DNA of 64,000 nt from Xenorhabdus cabanillasii (GCF_003386665.1 NZ_QTUB01000001.1:2046001-2110000); one strand, 5' to 3'; numbered from the stretch's first letter, positions 44,350-54,122 are shown. Made by a program: numbers and translations. The notes: generated by a model not told the origin, from the sequence alone.

Positions 44350-46743
44350 GATATTCTTACCTCATCACGGATAGTAATATCTTGAAAAACAGCACCCAAA
44401 GCTATCAAGTTTTGACTCATCTCATTATAAATATTTATTGCTCTTTTAGTTGGATCTTCAATTGTGATGATAACTGAAAAAGGTATGCCTTCTGGAGGAT
44501 AAGTCACGCCATCCCGAACCTGAGATGTAACTCTTAGCCTCCAGTTTGATGAGTTTCCAAACCCATTCTTACTTATTCTTTCATAAACTTTAGAGGGCCA
44601 CCATTTAAATCCATGTTCTATTAGATTCTTTTCATAATTGAGATCGGCACCAAGCCGGTTATCCCAAATTGAATTGACAGCCTTTCCAAATTTACCCTTA
44701 TTGTTTTTTATATGCTCTTGCTGTAAGGAAGCGTCAATATTAACTCTGATATACTCTTGGCCATATTGTCTGTCTATTTTTGGCGAATAAACTAGAGACA
44801 TTCTTACTTTTCCTTTGCATTTTTCAGAAGAAGTTATTAGTGACTTTGGCCAAATGAAATTAAATTCAGCTATTTGGCCTCTTTTAAGAATATCCTCGAA
44901 AATAAATGTAAAAGATGTTTCATCTTTACTTATTATTTCAGAAGAACTATTTGGAAAACCAAAGCCAACAAAGTCCTTAGCTTCTTTACCAAGATTTTTT
45001 GAGGATAGGCAATCAGGTATTTTGGCACTATGAATTATAAGAGCCTTAAGCGTATTTATGCTTAGGTTTTCATTTGATTTGAAGTCAATTGCTGCAATTG
45101 TTTTTGCTACATGTGGGACAGCCAAGCTTGTTCCATGAGAATTGAAACATAGGTTATTATTCCCATCGAGTGTGACGAAAAAGGAGTTTTTGGGGTCACT
45201 GATACCACCAATATGAACTAAATCAGGTTTTATACCATATGCTGTTGCAGGTCCTCTTCTGGTATACCTTGCTGGAGCTTGATAAGTAATCAGTTCATTT
45301 TCGACATGATTAACAGCTCCAACCGATATTGAGGTAACTGAATCGGCAGGCTGAAGAACTTTATCTTGTTGTTGAAACCTAGCAAGCATACGAAAAAACC
45401 TGTTCTTCATTTTTAGGCCATTCACTACGATATTTTTTATCTTCTAAGTTCCCAACAGATATTATGAATATCACATTAAATTTGATTGATATTTCATCAA
45501 TTCTTGCAGCGATAAAACTATATTCACTGTCTGATATAACTTGTTGGAAATTTATACTCATACTTATTATACGGAAACCATATTCTCGTGCTGCCTGCAC
45601 TTCCAAATACAACCAATCTGTAAATTCTGGTAGTGTCTCAAAATGATCATCAAAACTATATTTATCAGCAGGAAGCCAGATATCATAAATTTTCGCATCC
45701 ATTATCTTCAAGAAAATCATAATCTGAGTTGAGATGTTTGGAACCAATTAAAATGCTAGCCATCTCATCCGCGTGAAAATCTTCAATATCTCTAGTTCCT
45801 AAAGCATCGGACTTTTCGCTAACCCAACTAGCCAAAATATTACTTCTTATTCCCTTGTCAAATAATATTACTTTTAGGATAAGTTTGATCTATCTCTTTT
45901 TTGGGGAAAGTTGTTAGTTTTTTTTCTGAATCCGTGTCCTTTTTAGCGATTGCGACTATGGGAGAGGGATAATATTTTCTTACCAGAGGATTTGATTTCA
46001 ATTCCTTCATTAGTTGCATTATTTCATTTTTTTCAATTTTTTTTGGAAATAATGTAATTATGTTATCAGAAAAAAAATCTGGATTCACTAATAAACTCTA
46101 TTGAAGGGAAACGTAACTTCAAGTCATTAATGAATTTTTTGTAGATTTTGTCAATTTCGTCATCACTTAATGTTTCACTCTTTCTAGCCGTAAACAATTC
46201 GACAATAATTTCTCGATTATTTTCTAATAGCTCACGTATTAACTCGATATCACTGATTAGTGATTTATCATTTTCTTGATAAAGCTCAATGTTTTCAATT
46301 GCGCTAACCTCACTTCTTAGCGTACCAACTTTTGGAACAATATCACCATTCTTATTAAATTTTACGTCTGATTGAACCTTTGCTTGTGAAAGACGCTCTG
46401 CTAAACTTGTTAGTGATTTTTCATTCACTTGTACATATATTTTTCCAATATCACCGCCCCCTATAACTGGATATTTATGGTTGAAAATAGCTGATGTCGG
46501 TCTGTGGCTTTTAGCAATTGCATCTTCTTTTAACGATACCTTTAATGTGGCGAATTTTTTATTACTTCTTTGCTGGAGTTGTTGTGAGATAAGTGATATT
46601 TTAAATATTAGCTCAGCCTTATGTTTGGCAAATGCAGTATCATTCCCATTGAAAAAGTCTTTATTTTCCCCACCAGTATTAGGTTCAGGGCTGTAAATAT
46701 ATGTCTGACTATTTTTAATTCTTAAGATGTTTTTTTTATTCAT
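44346..46743 (-). pseudogene. Subtilisin-like serine protease (IetS-like), four +1 shifts in homopolymers
   Basis: Five frame pieces form one S8 protease. The triad is present: Asp in VILFDKGI (45857), His in DFHADEMASILIG (about 45785), Ser in NSHGTSLAVPHVAK (about 45150). Removing one base from each of four runs restores the frame: eight A at 46070-46077 (+ strand), four T at 45872-45875, four T at 45690-45693, and six A at 45393-45398. The joins are ESRFFSDNIITLF, TYPKVILFDKGI, NGCEIYDIWLP and QVFRMLARFQQQ. The restored protein is about 797 residues. The start overlaps the AAA ATPase gene by eight bases. AAA plus subtilase pairs are known as IetAS. Either decay or base-calling error. Confidence 0.75.
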
Positions 46744-47929
46744 TTTTATCCTTTACCCATCTAGATACTGTACTTTTATGTTTACCTACCAAAATTGAAA
46801 CGTCTTGTATAGAATAATCATGTTTTAATATCAAGTTTTTGGCTAATTCGTGATCTGACCCAGCAAGAATAGACTTAGTTATCTCGTTGTTGTAATTTGC
46901 GTTAATCACAAAGTAAGATTTTATTGCATGATATAAATCCACACTTTTATATTCATTTATAATAGTAAATCTTTTTATAAATTCGATGCAATTTTTTATT
47001 TCAGCAGGAGTAAATCCATCAAGTACAAGGTTCAAAAATGAAAGCTCAGTTTTTGATATGGTCATAGGCGAAAGATATGCAGATATTATTTTTTCACGAA
47101 TTGCCTTTATTGGTTTTGGTACTTTAATTTTATTTTGGAAGCGACGCCATACAGCGGGATCTAATAAGCCTTCATGATTGGTAGTTGCTATCACAATCCC
47201 ATTTTCTTTTCTTCTATCCAAACATTGTAATAGAGTATTAACAACCCTCTTTATTTCACCAACTTCTTTGCTATCATCTCTATATTTTGCAATTGCATCA
47301 AATTCATCTAAAAGAAGAACGCAATTATATCTTTCAGCAAAATCGAAGAGATTTGAAATATTCCTCGCACTGGTGCCTAAATAAGAAGATAATAATGAAT
47401 CTAATCTTGCTGATATTAAGGGTAAATTTAATTTTGTAGCTAAATATTTTGCTAATTCAGTTTTTCCTGTACCTGGTTCTCCGAAGAAAAGGCAGCTATA
47501 ACTGGGTTGAATTCCATTTATACGAAGGCGTTCCGCATATTCCCATTCGGATAATATTCCATCTATTGCATTTGTAATATTATCGTCAAAGAAATGATAT
47601 TTTTGGAATGTGTTAATTTCTTTGGGAAATATAACTTCGACTAAAGGCATGTTATTTTCTTTATCAACAGGTAGCGGAGTTGATATGGTTAATTCACTTT
47701 TACTGGAAAGAAAGCTTTTGCTCCAAGTTATTTTTTTGTTGTCTAAAGCAATATTTGTTTGACTTTCAGCTTTATCCACTAACGTACCAAGCGCTCTGGC
47801 TTCCACAGACAATCCATCCTTTTGTAGAGAGTCCCTTAATTTAAGTATAGCTTTGATCACTTCTTGTGAAGGGTTATCTTTTAACGCGAATCGACAGATG
47901 GTGGCTATTAAATTCATATACTTAATCAT
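46736..47929 (-). CDS. AAA ATPase, IetA-like, with C-terminal HTH
   Basis: A 397-residue protein: helical N-terminal part (1-100), then an FtsH/Cdc48-type AAA module with Walker A GEPGTGKT (150-157), Walker B CVLLLDEFDAI (about 203-213), sensor IATTNHEGLLDP (248-258) and Arg residues in WRRF (262-263). The last 25 residues, SIQDVSILVGKHKSTVSRWV, look like a helix-turn-helix. Upstream of and overlapping a subtilase gene, this matches the IetA/IetS pair, described for plasmid stability in Agrobacterium and as an anti-phage system. The ATPase presumably controls or feeds the protease. Confidence 0.85.
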   Translation of the reverse strand: MIKYMNLIATICRFALKDNPSQEVIKAILKLRDSLQKDGLSVEARALGTLVDKAESQTNIALDNKKITWSKSFLSSKSELTISTPLPVDKENNMPLVEVIFPKEINTFQKYHFFDDNITNAIDGILSEWEYAERLRINGIQPSYSCLFFGEPGTGKTELAKYLATKLNLPLISARLDSLLSSYLGTSARNISNLFDFAERYNCVLLLDEFDAIAKYRDDSKEVGEIKRVVNTLLQCLDRRKENGIVIATTNHEGLLDPAVWRRFQNKIKVPKPIKAIREKIISAYLSPMTISKTELSFLNLVLDGFTPAEIKNCIEFIKRFTIINEYKSVDLYHAIKSYFVINANYNNEITKSILAGSDHELAKNLILKHDYSIQDVSILVGKHKSTVSRWVKDKNE

Positions 47930-47949
47930 CTAGTTATACACAGTGTTTG

Positions 47950-48030
47950 TTGCGGATTGATGCAACTATACACTTTGATGTGGCAACAAAAAAGTATTTT
48001 AACGCAACTTTTGTGCGATTTTTTGCGTTT
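47950..48030. promoter_or_regulatory. GCAAC words upstream of the IetAS-like operon
   Basis: GTTGCGG, GATGCAAC, GTGGCAAC and AACGCAAC recur within 70 bases just upstream of the AAA gene (which runs leftwards). They could be operators for the HTH at the C-terminus of the ATPase. The words are short and the case is weak. Confidence 0.35.
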
Positions 48031-48032
48031 TT

Positions 48033-48656
48033 ATCGAATCAGAAGATTCACCAAAAGACTTTGACCAGAACCTGCTCTATGCAGGGCAATATTTTGACAA
48101 AGAAACGAGACTGCACTTTAATACCTATCGTTATTATACCCCTGAGATCGGACGGTTTATTACGCCAGATCCAATTGGTTTAAACGGTGGGTTAAATCTC
48201 TATACGTATGCACCGAATCCAATAGGTTGGATAGACCCTTGGAGTTTAGCTAAAGATAAAACCTATACTGTTACCCGAAATATGAATGCCATAGAAGCTG
48301 AGAAAACAAGAAAGGCCGGGGGCTTAGTTCCGGGGCAAACAAACGGAGTTCCTGATAGAAGAGCTAAATGGGTTAATATTGATGGTGCTAACTATGATAG
48401 AACAACGAATCCTAAGCCAACACACACAGCAACTCTTGAAGTTACAAAAGAGGGATATGATATGTTGAATGGCAAAGATGTTGTTGAAGCTAGACAAGAG
48501 TCTAAACAAACAGGAAAAATACTACATAAGCCAACAAATGAGCCAGGTGCAAGAGGAATAGGCCGTGATTTGTTAGATAAGTTTAATAAAACGATAAAGA
48601 AAATAAGTGTGAATCCTATATCAACTTGTGGTGGCAACAAAAAGAGAAGGAAATAA
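48033..48656 (+). pseudogene. Orphan Rhs C-terminal tip: end of Rhs core plus toxin domain
   Basis: The frame enters in the middle of an Rhs protein (LLYAGQYFDKETRLHFNTYR), passes the core end PDPIGLNGGLNLYTYAPNP and WIDPWSL, and continues into about 135 residues of toxin (VTRNMNAIEAEKTRKAGG ... KPTNEPGARGIGRDLL), ending Lys-rich. The N-terminal Rhs cage is missing and no start is obvious. ATG 48282 would give a free 124-residue toxin domain. I cannot assign its activity. It is a spare tip that could recombine with an rhs core elsewhere. Confidence 0.8.
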
Positions 48657-48659
48657 AAA

Positions 48660-49730
48660 ATGGAGTTAGCACCATTTTTTCATCAATACATAGATTTTAA
48701 ATGTAGCAAATCCCCTGTTTCTCGCGAAATTGATAAGTTTGTATATTATAAATGTGAAGATGGTGGGGCTGAACTTTTTTTTATTGAAAGTGATGATGTC
48801 GTATTTCCGGAATGGAATTATCATTTATTTCCAGAAGACCCACATTACTATAAAGAGTGTAATTGGGAACCTATATTATTTGATAGGTTTGAAGAAATAA
48901 ACTTATATGATGAACAAGTTTTTTTATATCTACTGTTCACTGTAAATAGCATTACATCTATTAATGAAATAAATAAAAATAATATGGCTAGGGATTTTGT
49001 AAAAAATTATTCATTTTTACAGCTTTCTAGAATAAACGATTTTTTATCTATATCGAAAAGAGATAAAAATAAATTAAGAAATTTATTTTTCCATTCATTT
49101 TTATATTCACATCCTGTTAACTACGAAACTTTATATGCATTTTCCATTAGAGATGGTGATGTTTTTCATATTAAAAGTAGAGTCTGGGTTAAGGATTATT
49201 TTAACTCATATTATGATTTCTTTGTTGAGCACTATGAGGAGTATAAAAATAAAATACCAATTACAATTGATGAGGTAATTAGTTGTAAAAAATTAACATC
49301 TTTATTGTTGGATAATATTGAAGGGAAATCCAATGGGCTTAAATTTCCAAGAGAAAATATTGAAGATGGATTAATTGAGGCCATTAATAATTTTGATGTT
49401 CTTATTGATGTTTACAATAAGGATAAAGAAAGGTTTTATGAGAAGCTAAAAAATAGCTTATTGGGTAGTAATAGAGAAAATATCTTTGTTGAGTTCTTGT
49501 TGCAAAATTATGTTTGCTATATTCTTTATTTTGATATGGATGAGATTAATAACTTTGTGGAATGTTTTTCAAAGGAACGCGAGCTTTGTGGTTTTTTGAT
49601 AAATAAAATTTTTTATAATCCTATTTTTATAAAGAAAACACTAATCGCTCAAAAAAAGAACTTATCTTCATATGACCGAGTAACTTGTTTCTTAGATGAG
49701 GAAACAATTAGCATGTATAGCCATACTTGA
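48660..49730 (+). CDS. Probable immunity protein for the orphan Rhs tip
   Basis: A 356-residue soluble protein, rich in Asn, Lys, Phe and Tyr, without a family I recognise. It starts three bases after the toxin stop and is followed by a terminator, so toxin and immunity form one cassette. It is larger than most immunity proteins. Low G+C content, below that of the Rhs fragment, fits a foreign cassette. Confidence 0.65.
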   Translation: MELAPFFHQYIDFKCSKSPVSREIDKFVYYKCEDGGAELFFIESDDVVFPEWNYHLFPEDPHYYKECNWEPILFDRFEEINLYDEQVFLYLLFTVNSITSINEINKNNMARDFVKNYSFLQLSRINDFLSISKRDKNKLRNLFFHSFLYSHPVNYETLYAFSIRDGDVFHIKSRVWVKDYFNSYYDFFVEHYEEYKNKIPITIDEVISCKKLTSLLLDNIEGKSNGLKFPRENIEDGLIEAINNFDVLIDVYNKDKERFYEKLKNSLLGSNRENIFVEFLLQNYVCYILYFDMDEINNFVECFSKERELCGFLINKIFYNPIFIKKTLIAQKKNLSSYDRVTCFLDEETISMYSHT

Positions 49731-49748
49731 ATTTTGATTTAGTCTTTA

Positions 49749-49798
49749 TTTATAGCGAACCATTATATTTCCATATTAAAAATATGGGTCGCTATAAA
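49749..49798 (+). terminator. Terminator after the orphan Rhs cassette
   Basis: TTTATAGCGA (49749-49758) pairs with TCGCTATAAA (49789-49798), with an inner hairpin CCATATT-AAA-AATATGG, and is followed by TTTTAT. It closes the orphan toxin/immunity unit. Confidence 0.7.
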
Positions 49799-50654
49799 TT
49801 TTATCAATAATAACCTATTATACATTTCTATAAATAAAAATTATTCTTGTCGAAATTCTAAAAATTCGTTAATCTGAACCGACTCACTCACCATCACATG
49901 ATGGTACATAGCTGTAACAGCTATAAAACTCCCGTAGCCTGAAAGGGAGAGCAAGTGTTGCGGTACATCTGCGCACCTTTGGAAGCAGATATTGTCAGAC
50001 ATAAACCCCTTGTCTAACGATGAAGGTTCTTTAAACTAAAAAATACCCCCAAAGGGCGTTTTTATGCTGTTACCTAAGTGCATTGAATTCTGAATCATGC
50101 ACTTCACGCCATACCACAAAATTATTTTCACACGCGGCATTCATACTTTATACGATCTCTGCTTGAAATATTCAGCAGACAACTTTTCTGCATCCAAATA
50201 ATGAACTCATAACTGTCGTTTGACACTTCACTTTGCGGCGTTTGCTGTACCTGCTGGCATTTCAACGTTTGCTCGACTTTTGCTGATTATTTGTGGACTT
50301 AAGGCGTCACTTCTTGCCGGTTTATCGCTGAAAGTGACGCCGCAGCAAAAGGATAACCTGATAATGACAGGCTCACGCTTGCTTAACCACACAGTGCATC
50401 TGACACTGCATTTTATAGATTAAAAAAGTATCAAAAGGAGAACCTGACGATATCGAGGCTGGCACTTTGCCGGTGGGGATGACCTGTTAACACAGGCGGC
50501 AGTACCACGTACTCAACCGATACCCCGCAATACCTCAACAAGCGTTCACTCTGGCGCACAGATATCCGTCAGGGACAAAGCCGGTATTTCCTGCTTTGTC
50601 CGCACTGTCGCGCGCCAGAGATCGCATGTTGAAAGGTTAAGTAAGGAGAAGTCG
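49799..50654. other. Structured non-coding region upstream of the integrase fragment
   Basis: The stretch 49880-50070 has several short hairpins: CATCACATGATG, TAGCTG-TAA-CAGCTA, CTCCC...GGGAG, TCTGC...GCAGA, and CCCCCAAAGGG followed by CGTTTTT. At 50555-50581 GACAAAGC and GCTTTGTC form an eight-bp stem. A short frame ending at about 50629 (FLLCPHCRAPEIAC) hints at a small zinc-ribbon peptide. It looks like the leader of an ICE-type integrase gene, but I cannot name it. Confidence 0.35.
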
Positions 50655-51062
50655 ATGAGCCGACTGATTAAGGAATTAAAATTTTTTGCCCGTCAGGGTG
50701 GTGGCAGCCATAAAACCTGCCATGACCGCATTCGGATTGCAGGGCGTTTGGGGGCGTTGTTACTAAGCCTGAATATTCAGATTAAAAGTCTCAGCCACTT
50801 GAAATCCAAGCATGTAGAGAACTACGTCGATGCCCGCTTATCGCAGGGTGTTGCTAAGCGAACGATGCAAAATGAGATGTCTGCGCTACGTCATATCTTC
50901 CGCATGGCAGGCAGGAAAAAACTGGAAACTTCTCCGCGTCTTATCTCGGAATACACCCTTCAGAAATCTGGCCTAGCCGTTATTTTGATTCATATGATGG
51001 TCAGCCTATTGAGCGTAAGGCTCGAAAAGATCTTACTGAATAGTTTGGTTTTAATGAAATAA
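50655..51062 (+). pseudogene. Integrase N-terminal fragment (ICE type)
   Basis: ATG behind TAAGGAG starts SRLIKELKFFARQGGGSHKT, LNIQIKSLSHLKSKHVENYV and AKRTMQNEMSALRHIFRMAG, the core-binding domain of integrases known from ICEs. Similarity ends near residue 100 and the catalytic domain is absent. The last 30 residues are unrelated, and the end coincides with the conserved hairpin at 51062. It is a leftover of a further mobile element. Confidence 0.7.
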
Positions 51063-51110
51063 GCCATGAGGATAAATAATATTTATAGTTTTTAATTTTA
51101 TACTCATGGC
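51062..51110. repeat. Conserved hairpin (copy 2)
   Basis: AGCCATGAG (51062-51070) and CTCATGGC (51103-51110) pair; the loop and the upstream AATGAAATA match the copy at 39167-39216. It directly precedes a small cargo gene next to the third att copy, the same relative place as in the intact island. Confidence 0.6.
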
Positions 51111-51143
51111 AATATATTTTCCCGAAATATATGAGGTTATAAA

Positions 51144-51473
51144 ATGAGTGACTATTTTTACTTAAATCTTGAGTTTTTATCTAAAGAATTAGATGATATC
51201 TACGTTAAAGAGCACTTACACGAAAATAATTACTATTTTAAAAGTAAAGAAATTAAAACTAAAGTTGTAAATTTAATTGTGGAGGCTAAAAACTCTGGAG
51301 AAATTGAATTTGTTGATAAAGCATTGCTATTTATTTTTGAAAATACAGGTTGCCATGAAGATCTTAAGGTTTTAAATGAAATAAATAAATCATTGTTTGA
51401 GGCTAAAATCCTTAATGATGAATCTTTAGATAAATATTTGGCTGAGTATTCACCGTTATCTCGATGGTTGTAA
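51144..51473 (+). CDS. Small hypothetical protein, cargo next to the right att site
   Basis: A 109-residue acidic helical protein (YFYLNLEFLSKELDDIYVKE, GCHEDLKVLNEINKSLFEAK) behind TGAGGTTATAAA. It resembles immunity-type proteins of polymorphic toxin systems in size and composition, but no toxin is adjacent. No family is recognised. Confidence 0.55.
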   Translation: MSDYFYLNLEFLSKELDDIYVKEHLHENNYYFKSKEIKTKVVNLIVEAKNSGEIEFVDKALLFIFENTGCHEDLKVLNEINKSLFEAKILNDESLDKYLAEYSPLSRWL

Positions 51474-51691
51474 TTTGGTTATAATGAAATCTGGTGAGCT
51501 ACTATATTAATAAAATAACAGATAGATCATCTTGAAACTATTATTTCATTTTCGACAATATTTATTTTATTGATGATATTTTTGCAATAAAAGCTCTATT
51601 CTGCACAGTACCAACCAAGAAGAAATCTGGCAAACAGAGACAAAATAATATGGGGGTATTACAGGGGGGGGTATGGTAGATAATTGAACTA

Positions 51692-52772
51692 AGTTAATCA
51701 GATAAATTATCTGCATTACTGTTACAATCGATAACACGATAACCTGATTCTCTGCCTGTTCTTATGAAATCGAAGATAATACTTTCTGAGCCTGAACGAA
51801 TCACATTGCAACAACTTGCTTTGAATCATCCACATCGGGACATTCGTACGCGAGGAACGGGTTTGCTCATGCTTGCCAGAGGGATCAAGCCGTCCCAGAT
51901 CACCGCTGAAATCGGATGCAGTCTCCGGGTTATCTATAATTGGGTTCACATGTGGCACAATTCAGGGATAGCGGGATTATTAGGTGGTCATGCCGGAGGC
52001 CGGTATCTCGCCATGACGCCTGACATGATTGCCACTGCGGTCGAAGCGGCCAGCGCAGAGTCCCTGACACTCGCCCGGATAGCTCAGTGCGTTGAGGCAA
52101 AGCATGGTGCCCTGCCTTGTACGCTTGAAACGCTGGCAAATACCCTGAAAAAGCAGGGGCTCACCTATAAACGAACCCGACTGTCGCTTAAAAAAAGCGT
52201 AACGAAACGGAGTTTGCTAAAAAATCCGCCTTGCTGAATAAAATTAAGGCTGGAGCACAGTTAGGCCATTACCGTCTGCTCTATTTCGATGAGGCGGGTT
52301 TTGCCGCGTCTCCTCCGGTGCAATATGGATGGAGTCCACGGGGTAAGCCCCATAAAACTGAGCCTCGAGAGCATGACAGACGGTCAGTTCTGGGGGCGTT
52401 AAATTACACGGATAACACGCTGTTTTACCAGACAACGTCAGGCAGTATCACGCGCGATGACGTGATTGATTTTTTAGAGCAGGTCGCCAAACAAGGGGAC
52501 AACCGCCTGACATTTTTAGTGTTGGATAATGCGCGTATCCATCACGGGATCGAAGAACAAATCAGAAATGGCTGGTTACGAGAACACAACATGTTTTTAT
52601 TCTATCTTCCCGCTTACAGCCCAGAGCTGAATTTGATTGAGATCGTCTGGAAACAGGCCAAATACCATTGGCGACGTTTTATCACTTGGACTCAGAATAC
52701 AATGGAGCATGAATTAAATACTTTATTGAAAGGTTATGGCGACCAATTTGCAATTAACTTTTCTTGAGTACT
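51692..52772 (+). mobile_element. IS630-family insertion sequence, copy B
   Basis: A 1081-bp element between TA dinucleotides (51690-51691, 52773-52774), opposite in orientation to copy A. It inserted between the arm repeats and the core of the third att site and may hinder excision at that end. Confidence 0.88.
51764..52767 (+). CDS. IS630-family transposase, copy B (two frames, -1 frameshift)
   Basis: Same two frames as copy A with identical translations. The A7G slippery run is at 52190-52197; a -1 shift there joins the HTH frame to the DDE frame and yields 334 residues. The first frame alone would end at TGA 52237 after 157 residues. Two identical copies in 12 kb suggest recent transposition. 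Confidence 0.88.
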
Positions 52773-52842
52773 TAAATAAAATAATTTAAAAACAATTAAT
52801 TAATTGTTATTGTCGAATCCTGTAGGGGCCAAAACAGTTTGT

Positions 52843-54027
52843 TCAGGATATTATCACTGTCCGTTTTTTAAATATCAAGTGTGCAATAATTCCGCCAACC
52901 AATCCCCAAAATGCCGAGCTGATCCCCAGTAAATTTGCTCCTGATGCTGTGATTAGAAAACAGATAATGGCAGCATCCCTTGTAGATTCATTTTTGATTG
53001 CTAAGCTCAGGCTATTTGTAAAAGTGCCAAGGAGGGCTAATCCGGCCAAAATCTTTATAAATGGAGCTGGAAAAGCGTTAAATAAATAGAAGATAGCTCC
53101 GCCAAAAATGCCTGCCAGTACATAGAAAAAACCAGCACTCACAGCGGCAATATACCGTTTATCCCGATCTGGGTGGACATCATTTCCCATGCAGATAGCT
53201 GCTGTAATTGCGGCAATGCAAATACTGAATCCCCCAAAAGGTGTCAGAATTATTGTCATTAATGATGTCCAAATAAGTAATTTTGATGTGCGAGGTGGAT
53301 ATCCCGCCGCCTGTAGAGTAGCAATCCCCGGTGCATTTTGTGATGCCATCGTGACGATAAAAAATGGAATGCCTACGCCAATAAGTGTGGTTGCGCTAAA
53401 TTGTGGCATGACAAATTTAGGCATGGAGAACGTGATATTTTCACTTGCCAGGTTTAAATTGCCGCTGATGATACAGATAATAATCCCTGCCGCAAGTGTT
53501 GAGATTATTGCGTATAACGGAAAGTAGCGGCGGAAAATTAAGTAGATAAGTAGCATGATGCCACAAAGCCAAAAATTGGATTGTAGCATTGCAAAGGCAT
53601 CCAGACCGAAGCGGAGTAATATTCCGGCAAGCATTGCAGCCGCGATGGAGGGCGGGATGTAGTTCATCAATTTGGCAAATAGCCCGGTGATACCGCATAT
53701 CAACATTAATGTTGAAGCGAAGATAAAAATACCAATGGCTTCATTGACAGAGGTATTCGGAAAATGTGTCGCTAATAATGCAATTCCCGGTGTTGACCAG
53801 GCAGTTAAAATGGGAGTGCGATAATAAAGTGATAACGCAATTGTTGAGATTCCCATCCCAATACCGAGCGTAACTAGCCAGGCACCTATTTGTGATGATT
53901 CGACACCAATCGCTGTCACTGCTTGGAGAATTATCGCAACTGAACTAGCATAACCAACTAATACCGCAACAAAACCTGTAACAAGTGTTGCTGGTGAAAA
54001 ATCTCTAAAAAATGATTGCTTAGGCAT
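52843..54027 (-). CDS. BenE/YdcO-type inner-membrane transporter
   Basis: A 394-residue, highly hydrophobic protein with 11-12 membrane segments. The pattern FSPATLVTGFVAVLVGYASS and AWSTPGIALLATHFP are those of the BenE benzoate/proton symporter family, of which E. coli YdcO is a member. AGGTAAT lies before the ATG. Divergent from an XRE-cupin regulator, as ydcO and ydcN are arranged in E. coli. The substrate is unknown. Confidence 0.9.
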   Translation of the reverse strand: MPKQSFFRDFSPATLVTGFVAVLVGYASSVAIILQAVTAIGVESSQIGAWLVTLGIGMGISTIALSLYYRTPILTAWSTPGIALLATHFPNTSVNEAIGIFIFASTLMLICGITGLFAKLMNYIPPSIAAAMLAGILLRFGLDAFAMLQSNFWLCGIMLLIYLIFRRYFPLYAIISTLAAGIIICIISGNLNLASENITFSMPKFVMPQFSATTLIGVGIPFFIVTMASQNAPGIATLQAAGYPPRTSKLLIWTSLMTIILTPFGGFSICIAAITAAICMGNDVHPDRDKRYIAAVSAGFFYVLAGIFGGAIFYLFNAFPAPFIKILAGLALLGTFTNSLSLAIKNESTRDAAIICFLITASGANLLGISSAFWGLVGGIIAHLIFKKRTVIIS

Positions 54028-54122
54028 ACGATATTACCTGTCGGATGTTATAACGGACGATGGTGAGAATATCATCGTCTGTTATAGCATTCAACCCATG
54101 TATTTATTTTGAGAAGGCACCA

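Larger units (their letters stand above)
42406..52828 (+). mobile_element. Deleted PICI/P4-like island with defence and toxin cargo
   Basis: The borders are the att core at 42406 and at 52816. Only the last 65 or so codons of a P4-type primase remain at the left, followed by an iteron region. Integrase, alpA and most of primase have been deleted. The cargo is the IetAS-like operon, an orphan Rhs tip with immunity gene, an integrase fragment of another type, and a small gene. With no integrase of its own it could only move using the neighbour's, whose arm-like repeats it keeps at 51651. Confidence 0.6.
51651..52828. other. Third attachment site, split by IS630 copy B
   Basis: Arm-like TGGGGGTAT (51651) and GGGGGGGTAT (51664) are followed by GATAATTGAAC, then the IS. 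After the IS come AATAAAATAATTT and the core CGAATCCTGTAGGGG (52814-52828). With the IS removed the order, spacing and spacer match the site at 42328-42417. Chromosomal genes start right after it. Confidence 0.7.

Noticed and set aside
50220..50423. 67-codon ORF before the integrase fragment
   Set aside because: It has no good ribosome-binding site or recognised family, and lies in a region with hairpins; protein character is doubtful.
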